Numbered from the stretch's first letter, positions 25,207-32,757 are shown. The stretch: 64,000 nucleotides of DNA from Bacillota bacterium (GCA_023410535.1 JAEYPR010000027.1:1-64000), one strand, 5' to 3'. Numbers and translations are program-made. The notes: generated from the letters alone by a model not told the origin.

Positions 25207-25599
25207 GTGTCAGAAACCACTTCCATCTCTCCGTCATTGGAGGATTATTTGGAAGTCATATTGGATCTGAGCCAAGAAAACGAATCCATCCGTGTCACTG
25301 ATTTGGCGGAAAAGCTCGGCGTCGCCAAATCCAGCGTCAACCAGGCCGTCTCCAAACTGGTCGATTTGAATCTTCTCATTCACGAACGGTACGGGCCGTT
25401 GCAACTGACTGAACAAGGCAAGGTGCAAGCCCGGAAGATTCAACGCCGCCACGAAGTTCTGAAGCATTTCTTCAGTGAAATCTTGGGGGTAGACCACCAG
25501 ACGGCGGAGCAAGACGCTTGCAGTGTCGAACATTACATCAGTCCGATAACGATGGATAAGTTGGTCGACTATCTTTCGGGATTAATTCAATCCCGTTAA
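25207..25599 (+). CDS. DtxR/MntR-family metal-dependent repressor, short form
   Basis: 130 residues: winged helix (RVTDLAEKLGVAKSSVNQAVSKL) plus the metal-binding dimerisation domain; no SH3-like third domain. Compared with MntR, the ligands D and E of the N-terminal LEDYLE and the H of RRHEVL are present. The later motif reads DACSVEH, placing Cys where DtxR/IdeR have C102 and MntR has Glu. That suggests iron rather than manganese specificity. The frame opens at TTG 25189, but GAAGTGAT just before GTG 25207 (one mismatch to GAGGTGAT) favours the GTG. It lies beside feoAAB and carries the shared palindrome in its own promoter, so it is the likely local iron regulator. Confidence 0.88.
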   Translation: MSETTSISPSLEDYLEVILDLSQENESIRVTDLAEKLGVAKSSVNQAVSKLVDLNLLIHERYGPLQLTEQGKVQARKIQRRHEVLKHFFSEILGVDHQTAEQDACSVEHYISPITMDKLVDYLSGLIQSR

Positions 25600-25641
25600 A
25601 AAAGTCGTGAAGGATGCAATTGGTTTTGTTTTTAAGAAAAT

Positions 25642-25657
25642 GTTAGGTAAGACTTAC
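25642..25657. promoter_or_regulatory. Degenerate iron-box upstream of feoA
   Basis: GTTAG-GTAAGA-CTTAC, one mismatch from the perfect element, exactly 100 bp upstream of the perfect copy at 25742. Confidence 0.4.
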
Positions 25658-25741
25658 AGTTACTACGTTCGACGCCTATTTTAAAAAGTTAATATAAATG
25701 GGATACCGTGTTTTTTCTAATGGTTGTTTTTTTAACTAAAT

Positions 25742-25757
25742 GTTAGTTCGGACTAAC
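25742..25757. promoter_or_regulatory. Iron-box 2: GTTAG-N6-CTAAC before feoA
   Basis: Perfect copy with centre TTCGGA, ending just before the Shine-Dalgarno site (GGGGAGG) of the first feoA gene. It must lie at or downstream of the transcription start, a classic repressor position. Confidence 0.75.
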
Positions 25758-25775
25758 TGATGGGGAGGGTTTTCA

Positions 25776-26132
25776 ATGATGGGAGCGGTTTGCGATACCA
25801 AAAAGCCGGTAGGGTTATCTTTCGCAACCAGCGCTGATGGAGCGGCGCCGCAATCGACCGCCGCGATTTCGCTGGCGAATTTACAGACCGGAAGTTCCGG
25901 GATTGTGCGACGTTTTGACGGCGGAGAGGAGTTCCGGAGTCAAATGTTGGCGTTAGGTCTCATTCCCGGTATGCAGATTAAAGTGGCGCGGGGTGAAAAA
26001 GGCCACCCCTATATTTTGCAGCTCGATCAGAACCGGGTGATGGTCGACTGGGGGACAATCGGCAAGATTTACGTGCAACCCAATTCGGAGTTGCAAGCAA
26101 AGAAAGGATGGTTTTCATGGCGGAAAGACTGA
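25776..26132 (+). CDS. feoA: FeoA-family protein (first copy)
   Basis: 118 residues. An N-terminal extension of about 30 residues precedes the SH3-like FeoA core: SLANLQTGSSGIVRRFDGGEEFRSQMLALGLIPGMQIKV, then a strand pair ending in ILQLDQNRVMVDWGTIGKIYV. FeoA binds the cytoplasmic part of FeoB and is needed for Fe(II) uptake. GGGGAGG precedes the ATG. It overlaps the second feoA by 16 bp, so the two are coupled. The C-terminal tail (AKKGWFSWRKD) is basic and aromatic. Confidence 0.9.
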   Translation: MMGAVCDTKKPVGLSFATSADGAAPQSTAAISLANLQTGSSGIVRRFDGGEEFRSQMLALGLIPGMQIKVARGEKGHPYILQLDQNRVMVDWGTIGKIYVQPNSELQAKKGWFSWRKD

Positions 26133-26353
26133 AGGATTTAAAACCGGGGGAGGCCGGCGAGATTACCGGATACGAGGGGAACGACCCTGGCTACCGCAGT
26201 AAACTGTTGGCGATGGGACTGACCAAAGGGACAACGGTTCAGGTGGTCAAGGTAGCGCCGCTGGGCGACCCGGTCGAAGTGGCGGTGCGCGGGTTTCATC
26301 TCTCATTGCGCAAAGCGGAAGCGGATGTTTTACAGATAAGGAGGCACAGTTGA
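26117..26353 (+). CDS. feoA: FeoA-family protein (second copy)
   Basis: 78 residues, the standard FeoA length. The core reads LKDLKPGEAGEITGYEGN, then RSKLLAMGLTKGTTVQVVKVAP, and ends with GFHLSLRKAEADVLQI, the usual FeoA strand order. ATG 26117 is 8 bases after AAAGGA; an earlier in-frame ATG at 26108 overlaps that site. The start lies inside the end of the first feoA, and the stop TGA shares a base with the feoB ATG, so three genes are read as a coupled set. Confidence 0.92.
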   Translation: MAERLKDLKPGEAGEITGYEGNDPGYRSKLLAMGLTKGTTVQVVKVAPLGDPVEVAVRGFHLSLRKAEADVLQIRRHS

Positions 26354-28671
26354 TGGCGGAGTTTAAGACAATTGCGGTGGTCGGCAATCCCAACTCCGGG
26401 AAGACCACCTTATTTAACGGTTTAACCGGCAGCAACCAGCGGGTGGGAAACTGGCCCGGCGTTACCGTGGAACGGAAAGAAGGCTTACTCACTCTCGCGG
26501 GACAGAAGGTAACCCTGGTTGACTTACCCGGAATTTACTCATTAACCGCCCATTCGGAAGACGAACGGGTTTCGCGGGATTATATCCTCAGCGGCGAGCC
26601 TGGGTTGGTCATCAATATTTTAGATGCCACCAACCTGGAACGGAACCTTTATCTCACCACCCAATTACTGGAGATGGGCGTGCCGGTATTAGCAGTTTTG
26701 AACATGATGGATCTGGCGGCGGGAAAAGGAGTCACCATCAACCGGCAAAAGTTGGAGCAACGGTTGGGCTGTCCGGTGGTGGATATCAGCGCCACCCAGA
26801 AAAAAGATTTGGAACGGTTGAAAGAGGCGATCACCCAAGCTTGGCAACGGCGGATGGTGCCGACGGCCCGGGTGCAATTTCCGGAACCGGTAGAGCAAGC
26901 AATCGCGCAGTGGTTGCCGAATTTGGAGTCGGTCGGTAAGGAACTGGGCGCCAATGCCCGCTGGACGGCATTGAAACTGTTGGAACAAGACGCCTGGGTC
27001 ATCGGACGGGTAGCGTCCTCCGGCGCGCTGACCGAAGCGGCTATCCGGAAAACCATTGCCGGGATTGAAGCGGAGTTGAATGACAATGCCGACGTGATCC
27101 TGGCTGAAGCGCGCTATCAACTGATCTATCAGTTGACTGAGAACGTGATCGGTCGGGGCGTTGTCAAGGAGTCTATCGGTGACCGGGTCGATCATGTTGT
27201 GATGCACCGATTGTTAGGCATACCGATCTTTTTAGGAATTATGTATGTGATGTTTTGGCTGACCATGAATGTCGGCGGCGCTTTCATTGACTTTTTTGAT
27301 ATTTTATTCGGGACGATTTTTGTGGATGGTTTCGGTCAGGCCTTGACCAGTATCGGAGCGCCGGAGTGGCTGGTGTCGATCTTGGCCGGCGGTATCGGAG
27401 CCGGCGTGCAGACGTTAGCGACATTTATCCCCGTTATCTTTATGATGTTTTTGGTCTTATCGATCTTGGAAGACTCGGGTTACATGGCCCGGGCGGCGTT
27501 TGTCATGGACCGCTTTTTACGCTGGATCGGTTTGCCGGGAAAATCCTTCGTGCCGATGTTGGTCGGTTTTGGTTGCGGCGTGCCGGCGATCATGGCCACC
27601 CGGACTTTGGAGAATAAACGCGACCGGTATTTAACAATTTTTATGATCCCGTTGATGTCCTGCGGAGCGCGTCTCCCGGTCTATGCTTTGTTTGGCGCGG
27701 CGTTCTTCGGAGCGGGCGCTTCGAATATGGTCTTCTCCCTGTATCTGGCAGGAATTGTCTTGGCGATCTTCACGGGTCTGATCCTGAAAAATACGCTCTT
27801 TAAGGGCGAGGCTTCCCATTTTGTCATGGAACTTCCACCTTACCATTTGCCGCGTTTTAAAAATATTCTTGCCTATACCTGGAGCCGCTTGAGCGTCTTC
27901 ATGTTCCGGACGAAGGTCATTATCGTTGTCGTCGCTTTGCTGGCGTTCCTCAATTCGTTTGGCACCGACGGCACCTTTGGCAACGAAGACTCGCCCAACT
28001 CGGTTTTAGCCCAGATCGGCAAGTCGATCACTCCGATCTTCGAACCGATGGGCATGGAGAAAGAAAACTGGCCTGCGGCGGTAGGTATTTTTACCGGGAT
28101 TTTGGCCAAAGAAGCGGTGGTCGGCACCTTGAACTCGCTTTACAGCCAGATTGACCACGCTGGTCAGGCCGAAAGCGCTGAAGAATCCAAATTTGATCTG
28201 GGCGCCGGCGTGCAGGAAGCGGTCGCTTCGATCGGGGACAATTTAAGCGGAGTTTGGGATGGGTTACGCGATCCGCTCGGCATGGGCGTGGTCAGCTCGG
28301 ACCAAGCGGCCGTCGCTGAGGAGATTGGAGCCGATCAGCAGGTTTATACGGCGATGAAACGTTATTTCACGCAAGGCCCGTTGCAAGCTTACGCGTATCT
28401 GTTGCTGGTGCTGATCTACATGCCGTGCGTCGCGGCGTTGGGCGCTGTGTTACGGGAAATGGGCAAAGGGTACGGAACCTTAGCATTAACTTACCTGACG
28501 CTTTTGGCCTGGATCGTGGCGACTTTGTTCTATCAGGTGACTTTAGGACATCAGCTTTTGTGGATAGCCGTATCGGTGCTATTGTTAGTAGCGATGATCG
28601 GGGTCTTCTGGTGGCTGGGCCGTAAAACCAACCTGATTAAGGATGAGCCGTCCCAAACACTTAGTGTCTGA
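26353..28671 (+). CDS. feoB: Ferrous iron transport protein B
   Basis: 772 residues. N-terminal G domain: G1 GNPNSGKTTLFNGLTG, switch region VGNWPGVTVERKEG, G3 DLPGIYSL, G4-like NMMD, followed by the helical spacer to about 275. The membrane part contains the two Gate motifs (GCGVPAIMATRTLENKRDR and the later GILAKEAVVGTLNSLY) with the conserved Cys that form the Fe(II) path. The final helices lie at about 680-765. ATG 26353 follows AAGGAGG by 8 bases. A 93-bp stretch with a hairpin (GATGCG...CGCATC) separates it from the Fur-like gene. Confidence 0.97.
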   Translation: MAEFKTIAVVGNPNSGKTTLFNGLTGSNQRVGNWPGVTVERKEGLLTLAGQKVTLVDLPGIYSLTAHSEDERVSRDYILSGEPGLVINILDATNLERNLYLTTQLLEMGVPVLAVLNMMDLAAGKGVTINRQKLEQRLGCPVVDISATQKKDLERLKEAITQAWQRRMVPTARVQFPEPVEQAIAQWLPNLESVGKELGANARWTALKLLEQDAWVIGRVASSGALTEAAIRKTIAGIEAELNDNADVILAEARYQLIYQLTENVIGRGVVKESIGDRVDHVVMHRLLGIPIFLGIMYVMFWLTMNVGGAFIDFFDILFGTIFVDGFGQALTSIGAPEWLVSILAGGIGAGVQTLATFIPVIFMMFLVLSILEDSGYMARAAFVMDRFLRWIGLPGKSFVPMLVGFGCGVPAIMATRTLENKRDRYLTIFMIPLMSCGARLPVYALFGAAFFGAGASNMVFSLYLAGIVLAIFTGLILKNTLFKGEASHFVMELPPYHLPRFKNILAYTWSRLSVFMFRTKVIIVVVALLAFLNSFGTDGTFGNEDSPNSVLAQIGKSITPIFEPMGMEKENWPAAVGIFTGILAKEAVVGTLNSLYSQIDHAGQAESAEESKFDLGAGVQEAVASIGDNLSGVWDGLRDPLGMGVVSSDQAAVAEEIGADQQVYTAMKRYFTQGPLQAYAYLLLVLIYMPCVAALGAVLREMGKGYGTLALTYLTLLAWIVATLFYQVTLGHQLLWIAVSVLLLVAMIGVFWWLGRKTNLIKDEPSQTLSV

Positions 28672-28763
28672 TTTACCCCGTGGTAGATTGAAGGATAGGC
28701 GATGCGGGTCCGGTTGCGGCCGTACTCGCATCGTACCGAATAATATCCCGGAGGAGCTTGGCT

Positions 28764-29198
28764 GTGTTGGCGAAAAACGAAATGCATGCGGTGGTAACCC
28801 GGTTGGAAGAGATCGGCTGCCGCTTTACAGCGCAACGGCAAGCGGTGTTGGCGGTTTTAATTCAAAATCAGGACCGTTATTTACGAAGCGACGAGATTTT
28901 TCGGTTGGTAAAAGTGAAAGTTCCGGAGGTCGGTCAAGCGACCGTCTATCGGACGTTGGCGCTGTTTGAACAGTTGCAATTGTTGACGACCGACTGCCAA
29001 GACGGCAAAGGAACCCGTTTCCGTTGGGAAACCGGAGCACCGACGCAGCCGGTCCGGCTCATCTGTCGGCAATGTGGCCGGGTTCATCTGGAACCGGAGG
29101 AAGCCTGCCGTTTCCAGCAATTGCTGCACCGATTCCAATTCCGGGTGGAGCAGGTTAAATTATACGGGTTGTGTCCGCAATGCCAAATGGAGCATTAA
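28764..29198 (+). CDS. Fur-family regulator with altered metal site
   Basis: 144 residues. Winged helix: RFTAQRQAVLAVL, SDEIFRLVK and GQATVYRTLALFEQLQLL. Dimer domain: ICRQCG and LCPQCQ provide the two structural-zinc CxxC pairs. The segment that in Fur carries the HHxH metal ligands just before the first CxxC reads TQPVRLICRQCG here, without histidines, so the regulatory metal site is weakened or absent. GGAGGAG at 28750 best fits GTG 28764; TTG 28758 is too close. It is fourth in the feo transcript. It could be a Fur relative that senses something else. Confidence 0.88.
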   Translation: MLAKNEMHAVVTRLEEIGCRFTAQRQAVLAVLIQNQDRYLRSDEIFRLVKVKVPEVGQATVYRTLALFEQLQLLTTDCQDGKGTRFRWETGAPTQPVRLICRQCGRVHLEPEEACRFQQLLHRFQFRVEQVKLYGLCPQCQMEH

Positions 29199-29220
29199 TT
29201 TAATTTTTTATCATAAAAAA

Positions 29221-29236
29221 GTTAGTTTTGACTAAC
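29221..29236. promoter_or_regulatory. Iron-box 3: GTTAG-N6-CTAAC before the DUF3793 gene
   Basis: Perfect copy with centre TTTTGA in the 76-bp gap between the Fur-like gene and the DUF3793 gene. It suggests that the downstream genes have their own iron-controlled promoter. Confidence 0.75.
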
Positions 29237-29274
29237 AATAAAGTATCCAGCCGGTGTGCTAAGGAGGGAGAACC

Positions 29275-29904
29275 ATGAAAACCGAGATGCAACATCGTTA
29301 TCTTCAGGGGTGGCTTGGGTTAAACGACCGGGATTATCTGCTTCATACCATTGCGTATCAGGCGGCGCCGGTGCTGGAACAGCAAAAGCCAGGCGTGATA
29401 TTGACATTTACCGATGACCGGCGACGGGAATTGTACAGCCGGTGGCGCGAAGAGCAACACGCCATTCCGCAATCGGAGGATTTTTGCCACTTTATCCTGC
29501 AGGAGTCTTCGAGTCATGCGGTGGTGTTGTTTTACAGTCCGCGACTGTTGCAACAAGTGTTGGAACAACGGGCCAGCAGCTGGTTTTTGGAGTCTTGCGG
29601 TTATCAAAAACAACCGACGCTCCCAACCGCGCTGGCTGATCTGAAAGAACGCTATCAGGCGGGTTGCCCGCATGAGATCGGCCTTTTTCTGGGGATCCCG
29701 CTCCCGGATGTGCTCGGATTCATTCGGCACGGCGGCAAGCAAGCTTTGGCCGACGGTTACTGGAAAGTGTATCATGATCCGGAACGGAAACAAGCGTTAT
29801 TTGCAAAATATCACGAAGCGAAACTGGGATTTGTCCGTCAGATGCTGGCCGGCGCGCAACCATCGGCGTATCTCCAAGAGCGAGTCAGCCCTTGTTTCGG
29901 ATAG
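29275..29904 (+). CDS. DUF3793 family protein
   Basis: 209 residues. The family hallmark CPHEIGLFLGIPLPDVLGFI is at about 129-148, followed by GYWKVYHD and a Tyr/Lys-rich C-terminus. DUF3793 genes are commonly found near feo and flavodoxin genes in Firmicutes; the biochemical role is unknown. AAGGAGGGAG precedes the ATG. The perfect palindrome 38 bp upstream supports iron control. The N-terminal half (PGVILTFTDDRRRELYSRWREE) is charged and soluble; no signal peptide or membrane segment. Confidence 0.85.
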   Translation: MKTEMQHRYLQGWLGLNDRDYLLHTIAYQAAPVLEQQKPGVILTFTDDRRRELYSRWREEQHAIPQSEDFCHFILQESSSHAVVLFYSPRLLQQVLEQRASSWFLESCGYQKQPTLPTALADLKERYQAGCPHEIGLFLGIPLPDVLGFIRHGGKQALADGYWKVYHDPERKQALFAKYHEAKLGFVRQMLAGAQPSAYLQERVSPCFG

Positions 29905-29983
29905 AACCCGCGTGTGTGAACCGGTTTAGTTCCGTTTTACGAAATCTAGCTCAGCGGAAGGTAGTTCGCCTTATTGTAGTAAT

Positions 29984-30027
29984 GAAAATATGTCGCAGTC
30001 AAGATCATCGAAATATTTAGTGCGACA
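29984..30027. repeat. Dispersed 44-bp repeat, copy 1
   Basis: Begins GAAAATATGTCGC and ends AAATATTTAGTGCGACA; a second copy is at 58584-58624. Both are bounded by the inverted TGTCGC / GCGACA, so each could form a hairpin. Copy 1 lies between the DUF3793 and DUF2325 genes. Confidence 0.75.
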
Positions 30028-30058
30028 GCGAGAGCAACGCAAGATTGGGGAGTTGGCC

Positions 30059-30364
30059 ATGTCAATTGTTATTTTTGGCGGTGACCATTTGGGGAAGATT
30101 CCCGCATTGTTGGAGACAAAGGGATTTCAGCTGATCCAACACGTCAGCGGGCGGAAAAAAGGGGAACTGAAAAGCTGTATCCCGCAGGGCGTCGAGGCGG
30201 TTCTGGTCCTGACCGATTATCTGAATCACGGTTTGGCGTTGGAAGTGAAAGCCGCGGCCAAAGCCCGGGGTGTCCACACCTTGTTCGTGCGGCGGTCCTG
30301 GTCGTCAATTAGTCAGGCGTTGGAAGCGTTCCAAAATACGCAGGCTAAGGGATTGTTGCCATGA
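30059..30364 (+). CDS. DUF2325 family protein
   Basis: 101 residues, the length of the isolated DUF2325 domain: SIVIFGGDHLGKIPALLETKGF at the N-terminus, VLVLTDYLNHGLALEVKAAAKARGV in the middle, then LFVRRSW. The Rossmann-like strands suggest nucleotide or small-ligand binding, but no reaction is known. The frame extends upstream to 29990 across the dispersed repeat; ATG 30059 with GGGGAG 6 bases upstream is the natural start. Its stop overlaps the start of the HD-GYP gene (ATGA), so the two are coupled. Confidence 0.8.
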   Translation: MSIVIFGGDHLGKIPALLETKGFQLIQHVSGRKKGELKSCIPQGVEAVLVLTDYLNHGLALEVKAAAKARGVHTLFVRRSWSSISQALEAFQNTQAKGLLP

Positions 30365-30969
30365 GCGCTTCCGAGGGAATGGTCGAACTGTATCATGAGA
30401 TTATCGAGTGCCTGACCACTGCCTTGGAGGCGAAGGATCCGTATACCTGCGGTCACTCAACCCGGGTGGCCGATTTGGCTCACGAGTTGGGGGAGCGGTC
30501 CGGTTTGCGCGGAGAAGAATTGGAGAACCTGCATATTGCCGCTCATCTTCATGATATCGGCAAGATCGGAATTCCGGACCGGGTGCTCCATAAGGCGGGC
30601 GCTTTGACTCCGGAGGAACGGGAGACTATTCAGGAACACCCGGTGATCGGGTATCAGATCTTAGCTCGTTCCAGTCGGCTGAATCATTTGGCCGAGATTG
30701 TCCTGTACCATCACGAACGCTGGGACGGCGGCGGTTATCCTTTAGGGCTACAGGGTGCCGGGATCCCGCTGGGCGCAAGGATTATTGCTATTTGTGACGC
30801 GATGGATGCGATGTGTTCGGACCGTCCCTACCGGAAAGCGCTCAGTCTGGAAGCGTGTCTTCAGGAACTCCGGGATAACCGGGGACGGCAGTTTGATCCC
30901 GCCTTGGTCGACTTGCTTTTTAAAATCATGGCGAAAGAAGAGACCCGAAAAAACCGAGTATCAGCATAG
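30361..30969 (+). CDS. HD-GYP domain protein, probable c-di-GMP phosphodiesterase
   Basis: 202 residues, a stand-alone HD-GYP domain. Metal ligands: H in HSTRV (32), HD in AHLHDIGK (64-65), H of EHPVIGYQIL (93) and HH at 117-118. HHERWDGGGYPLGL supplies the GYP motif. This family hydrolyses cyclic di-GMP or, in some members, related dinucleotides; the catalytic set looks intact. No receiver or sensor domain is attached. Coupled to DUF2325 and placed inside the iron locus, it may tie iron state to second-messenger signalling (inference). Confidence 0.9.
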   Translation: MSASEGMVELYHEIIECLTTALEAKDPYTCGHSTRVADLAHELGERSGLRGEELENLHIAAHLHDIGKIGIPDRVLHKAGALTPEERETIQEHPVIGYQILARSSRLNHLAEIVLYHHERWDGGGYPLGLQGAGIPLGARIIAICDAMDAMCSDRPYRKALSLEACLQELRDNRGRQFDPALVDLLFKIMAKEETRKNRVSA

Positions 30970-31038
30970 GAGTAAAGCCCTTCGAAGTAATTTCGGGAAC
31001 CAGCTTAATTTATTGATATTATGATTGGAGGTAATTTC

Positions 31039-31185
31039 ATGAGATTGCTAATACTATTGGGAACTGGAATCTTATTGGTTGGAATTATTGTATTGGCGGC
31101 GATTCGCGCCACTAAAAAGGGCGGTTGCGGGTGCGAGACCGGCTGTCCGGGGGATTGTTGCGACGTCAAACGGCAACCGAAGTAA
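31039..31185 (+). CDS. FeoB-associated Cys-rich membrane protein
   Basis: 48 residues, MRLLILLGTGILLVGIIV then a short basic turn and a Cys-rich tail with the pattern CGCxxxCxxxCC (six... five Cys in about 13 residues: C30, C32, C36, C40, C41). One N-terminal membrane helix (2-22) with the Cys tail outside it matches the small proteins encoded next to feoB in many Firmicutes. GGAGG lies 7-8 bases before the ATG. It follows the HD-GYP gene by 69 bp and is followed by a terminator. A role in handing over or storing Fe(II) at the membrane is plausible but unproven. Confidence 0.85.
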   Translation: MRLLILLGTGILLVGIIVLAAIRATKKGGCGCETGCPGDCCDVKRQPK

Positions 31186-31207
31186 AGCCAACAAAATTTG
31201 AACTAAG

Positions 31208-31236
31208 AAAAAGCGCCGGATTTGGCGCTTTTTCTT
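31208..31236. terminator. Bidirectional terminator closing the iron locus genes
   Basis: AAAAAGCGCC and GGCGCTTTTT around a 6-nt loop; A run on one side, T run on the other. It serves the small FeoB-associated gene and the convergent flavodoxin gene. Confidence 0.88.
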
Positions 31237-31253
31237 TTGCTCATGATGCCATT

Positions 31254-31688
31254 TCACAGCGCGGCGGCTAATTTGGCGCCGAGCGCTTTGCATTGCTCCA
31301 AACCATCCGCATCGGGCGTGCTGTGGATGGTTAATCCGCTATCAACCAACTTGGCGCCGGTTGCCGCCATGCGTTCTTCCCAATCGCGCATCCATTGACC
31401 GTCGCCCCAATCGTAGGAGCCAAATAAGGCCAACGGTTTTCCGGCCAACGCTTCGGGAGCGATGGCGGCGACGAACGGTTCCATCTCCGTTTCCTCCAAT
31501 ACCTCGCAGCCCATCGAGGGGCAACCTAACGCGACCGCATCGGCTGCGGCCAGGTTGGCTTGGGAGGCTTGATCCACCGGAATCACTTTGACGGCAGTCG
31601 CGTCAGTCGTTGCGCCGGTGCTGACGGCTTCGGCCATTTGCTGGGTATTGCCGGTGCCGCTCCAAAAAATAATCGCTATGTTCTTCAT
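31254..31688 (-). CDS. Flavodoxin, short chain
   Basis: 144 residues. FMN-phosphate loop WSGTGNTQQM at about 8-17, second loop LGCPSMGCEVLEETEMEPF, third loop FGSYDWGDGQWMRDWEERM, all in the positions of clostridial flavodoxins. Flavodoxins replace ferredoxin as electron carriers when iron is scarce, which fits this locus. GGAG precedes ATG 31688; the open frame runs further upstream without a site. It lies 80 bp after the beta-barrel gene in the same direction and may be cotranscribed from the promoter region holding three iron boxes. Confidence 0.93.
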   Translation of the reverse strand: MKNIAIIFWSGTGNTQQMAEAVSTGATTDATAVKVIPVDQASQANLAAADAVALGCPSMGCEVLEETEMEPFVAAIAPEALAGKPLALFGSYDWGDGQWMRDWEERMAATGAKLVDSGLTIHSTPDADGLEQCKALGAKLAAAL

Positions 31689-31768
31689 TACCAACCACTC
31701 CATTTGTTTTTTGTTAAGTATCAAGCTATCAGCTATCAGCGGTGGCTTTTCGTACGGTTCATCGCATT

Positions 31769-32473
31769 TTAAAACGCATACGACACGCCAAGCGTCAAGG
31801 TGTTCTCCCCATCGTTACCGTTGGGCATGTCGTAATCAAAATAAAGGGTGTATTGATTAACGGCCCATTCGGCGCCGACGGTATACAGCGTGGTCGTGTC
31901 GTCGCCGTACGTCCGGTCCAGCGCTTTTTTCACATAAGAGGTCCGGTCGACTTCATAGCCGAGATTGAAGATCAGGTTCTCCAAGGCTTGGTATTCAAAA
32001 CCGGTAAAGAAAGCTAAAGTCGTTGTGTCGGCGGTTTCGCCGTCCAGTTTGGCGTCGGGACGGGTCCGGCCGTATTCAAGTTTGCCGGATAGCGCCAACG
32101 GTTCGCTTAGATCGAGTTTGCCAACCAGACCAAGGGTATAAGCTTTTTCATCGTCGCTGTGATCATAGTTGAGCGTCGCCGCCAGTTGTTCGGTAAATTC
32201 ATACCGCGCGCCCAACGAAGCAATGGCCGGGTTGAAGGAATCCTTTTTGTCATCGCCTTCGGCCTGGAAGCCAAATTGCAACAACCATTGGTCGTTGACG
32301 CCCCAATCGACGCCGACTTTCGGTCCATACCCCGCATCCGGTTCGGAATATAACTCAAGGTAAGCGGAGACTCCCGGTTCAACGGACACTCCTAACGTGC
32401 TGGCCAGGGCTTTGGTATGGAACGTCGCCATGAGAGCGCAAAGTAACAATACGAATGTAAGCCGTTTTAACAT
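31769..32473 (-). CDS. Predicted outer-membrane beta-barrel protein
   Basis: 234 residues. Signal peptide MLKRLTFVLLLCALMATFHTKALAS with cleavage after ALA. The mature part is a series of amphipathic strands separated by acidic turns (QWLLQFGFQAEGDD, GARYEFTEQLAATLNYDHSD, TLAFFTGFEYQALENLIF) and ends LGVSYAF, with the terminal Phe used for outer-membrane insertion. About ten to twelve strands are likely. I recognise no named family. GGAGG precedes the ATG. Three iron boxes lie upstream. In a Firmicute this protein would imply a diderm cell; an alternative is an exported beta-rich protein of other fold. Confidence 0.7.
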   Translation of the reverse strand: MLKRLTFVLLLCALMATFHTKALASTLGVSVEPGVSAYLELYSEPDAGYGPKVGVDWGVNDQWLLQFGFQAEGDDKKDSFNPAIASLGARYEFTEQLAATLNYDHSDDEKAYTLGLVGKLDLSEPLALSGKLEYGRTRPDAKLDGETADTTTLAFFTGFEYQALENLIFNLGYEVDRTSYVKKALDRTYGDDTTTLYTVGAEWAVNQYTLYFDYDMPNGNDGENTLTLGVSYAF

Positions 32474-32575
32474 GTTTTTCCCTCCAAAAATTTTCTATAT
32501 TGACGGATCAGGTATAAAAACACCAAAAAGTCTTTAAAAGTGCTGTTTTCGGGCAGTCACCTCCTTTGAACCGGT

Positions 32576-32591
32576 GTTAGCTTTAACTAAC
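32576..32591. promoter_or_regulatory. Iron-box 4: GTTAG-N6-CTAAC
   Basis: Perfect copy, centre CTTTAA; nearest of three to the beta-barrel gene (about 100 bp upstream of its start). Confidence 0.75.
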
Positions 32592-32643
32592 ATTTGAACT
32601 GTCCATGCTTTGGATATGACCAATGTCATGGTATTCGGTTTAT

Positions 32644-32659
32644 GTTAGTCAGAACTAAC
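32644..32659. promoter_or_regulatory. Iron-box 5: GTTAG-N6-CTAAC
   Basis: Perfect copy, centre TCAGAA, 68 bp from box 4. The multiple sites in one gap suggest cooperative or looped repression. Confidence 0.75.
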
Positions 32660-32757
32660 TTTCGAGCTGCGAAACTGAGTTTGACTCATTACCAAGCCGA
32701 AGGCCGGTGATGAATCGTAGGGACGTGCTTGCAATGAAAACGCCAAACCGTCCGAAT

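Noticed and set aside
28672..28763. Terminator between feoB and the Fur-like gene
   Set aside because: The hairpin GATGCG/CGCATC has no T run, and the Fur-like gene has no separate iron box, so cotranscription is more likely.
32474..32559. Leader peptide after the isolated AAAGGAGGTGA on the minus strand
   Set aside because: Only a GTG overlapping the site or a CTG codon is available as start; no convincing frame follows.
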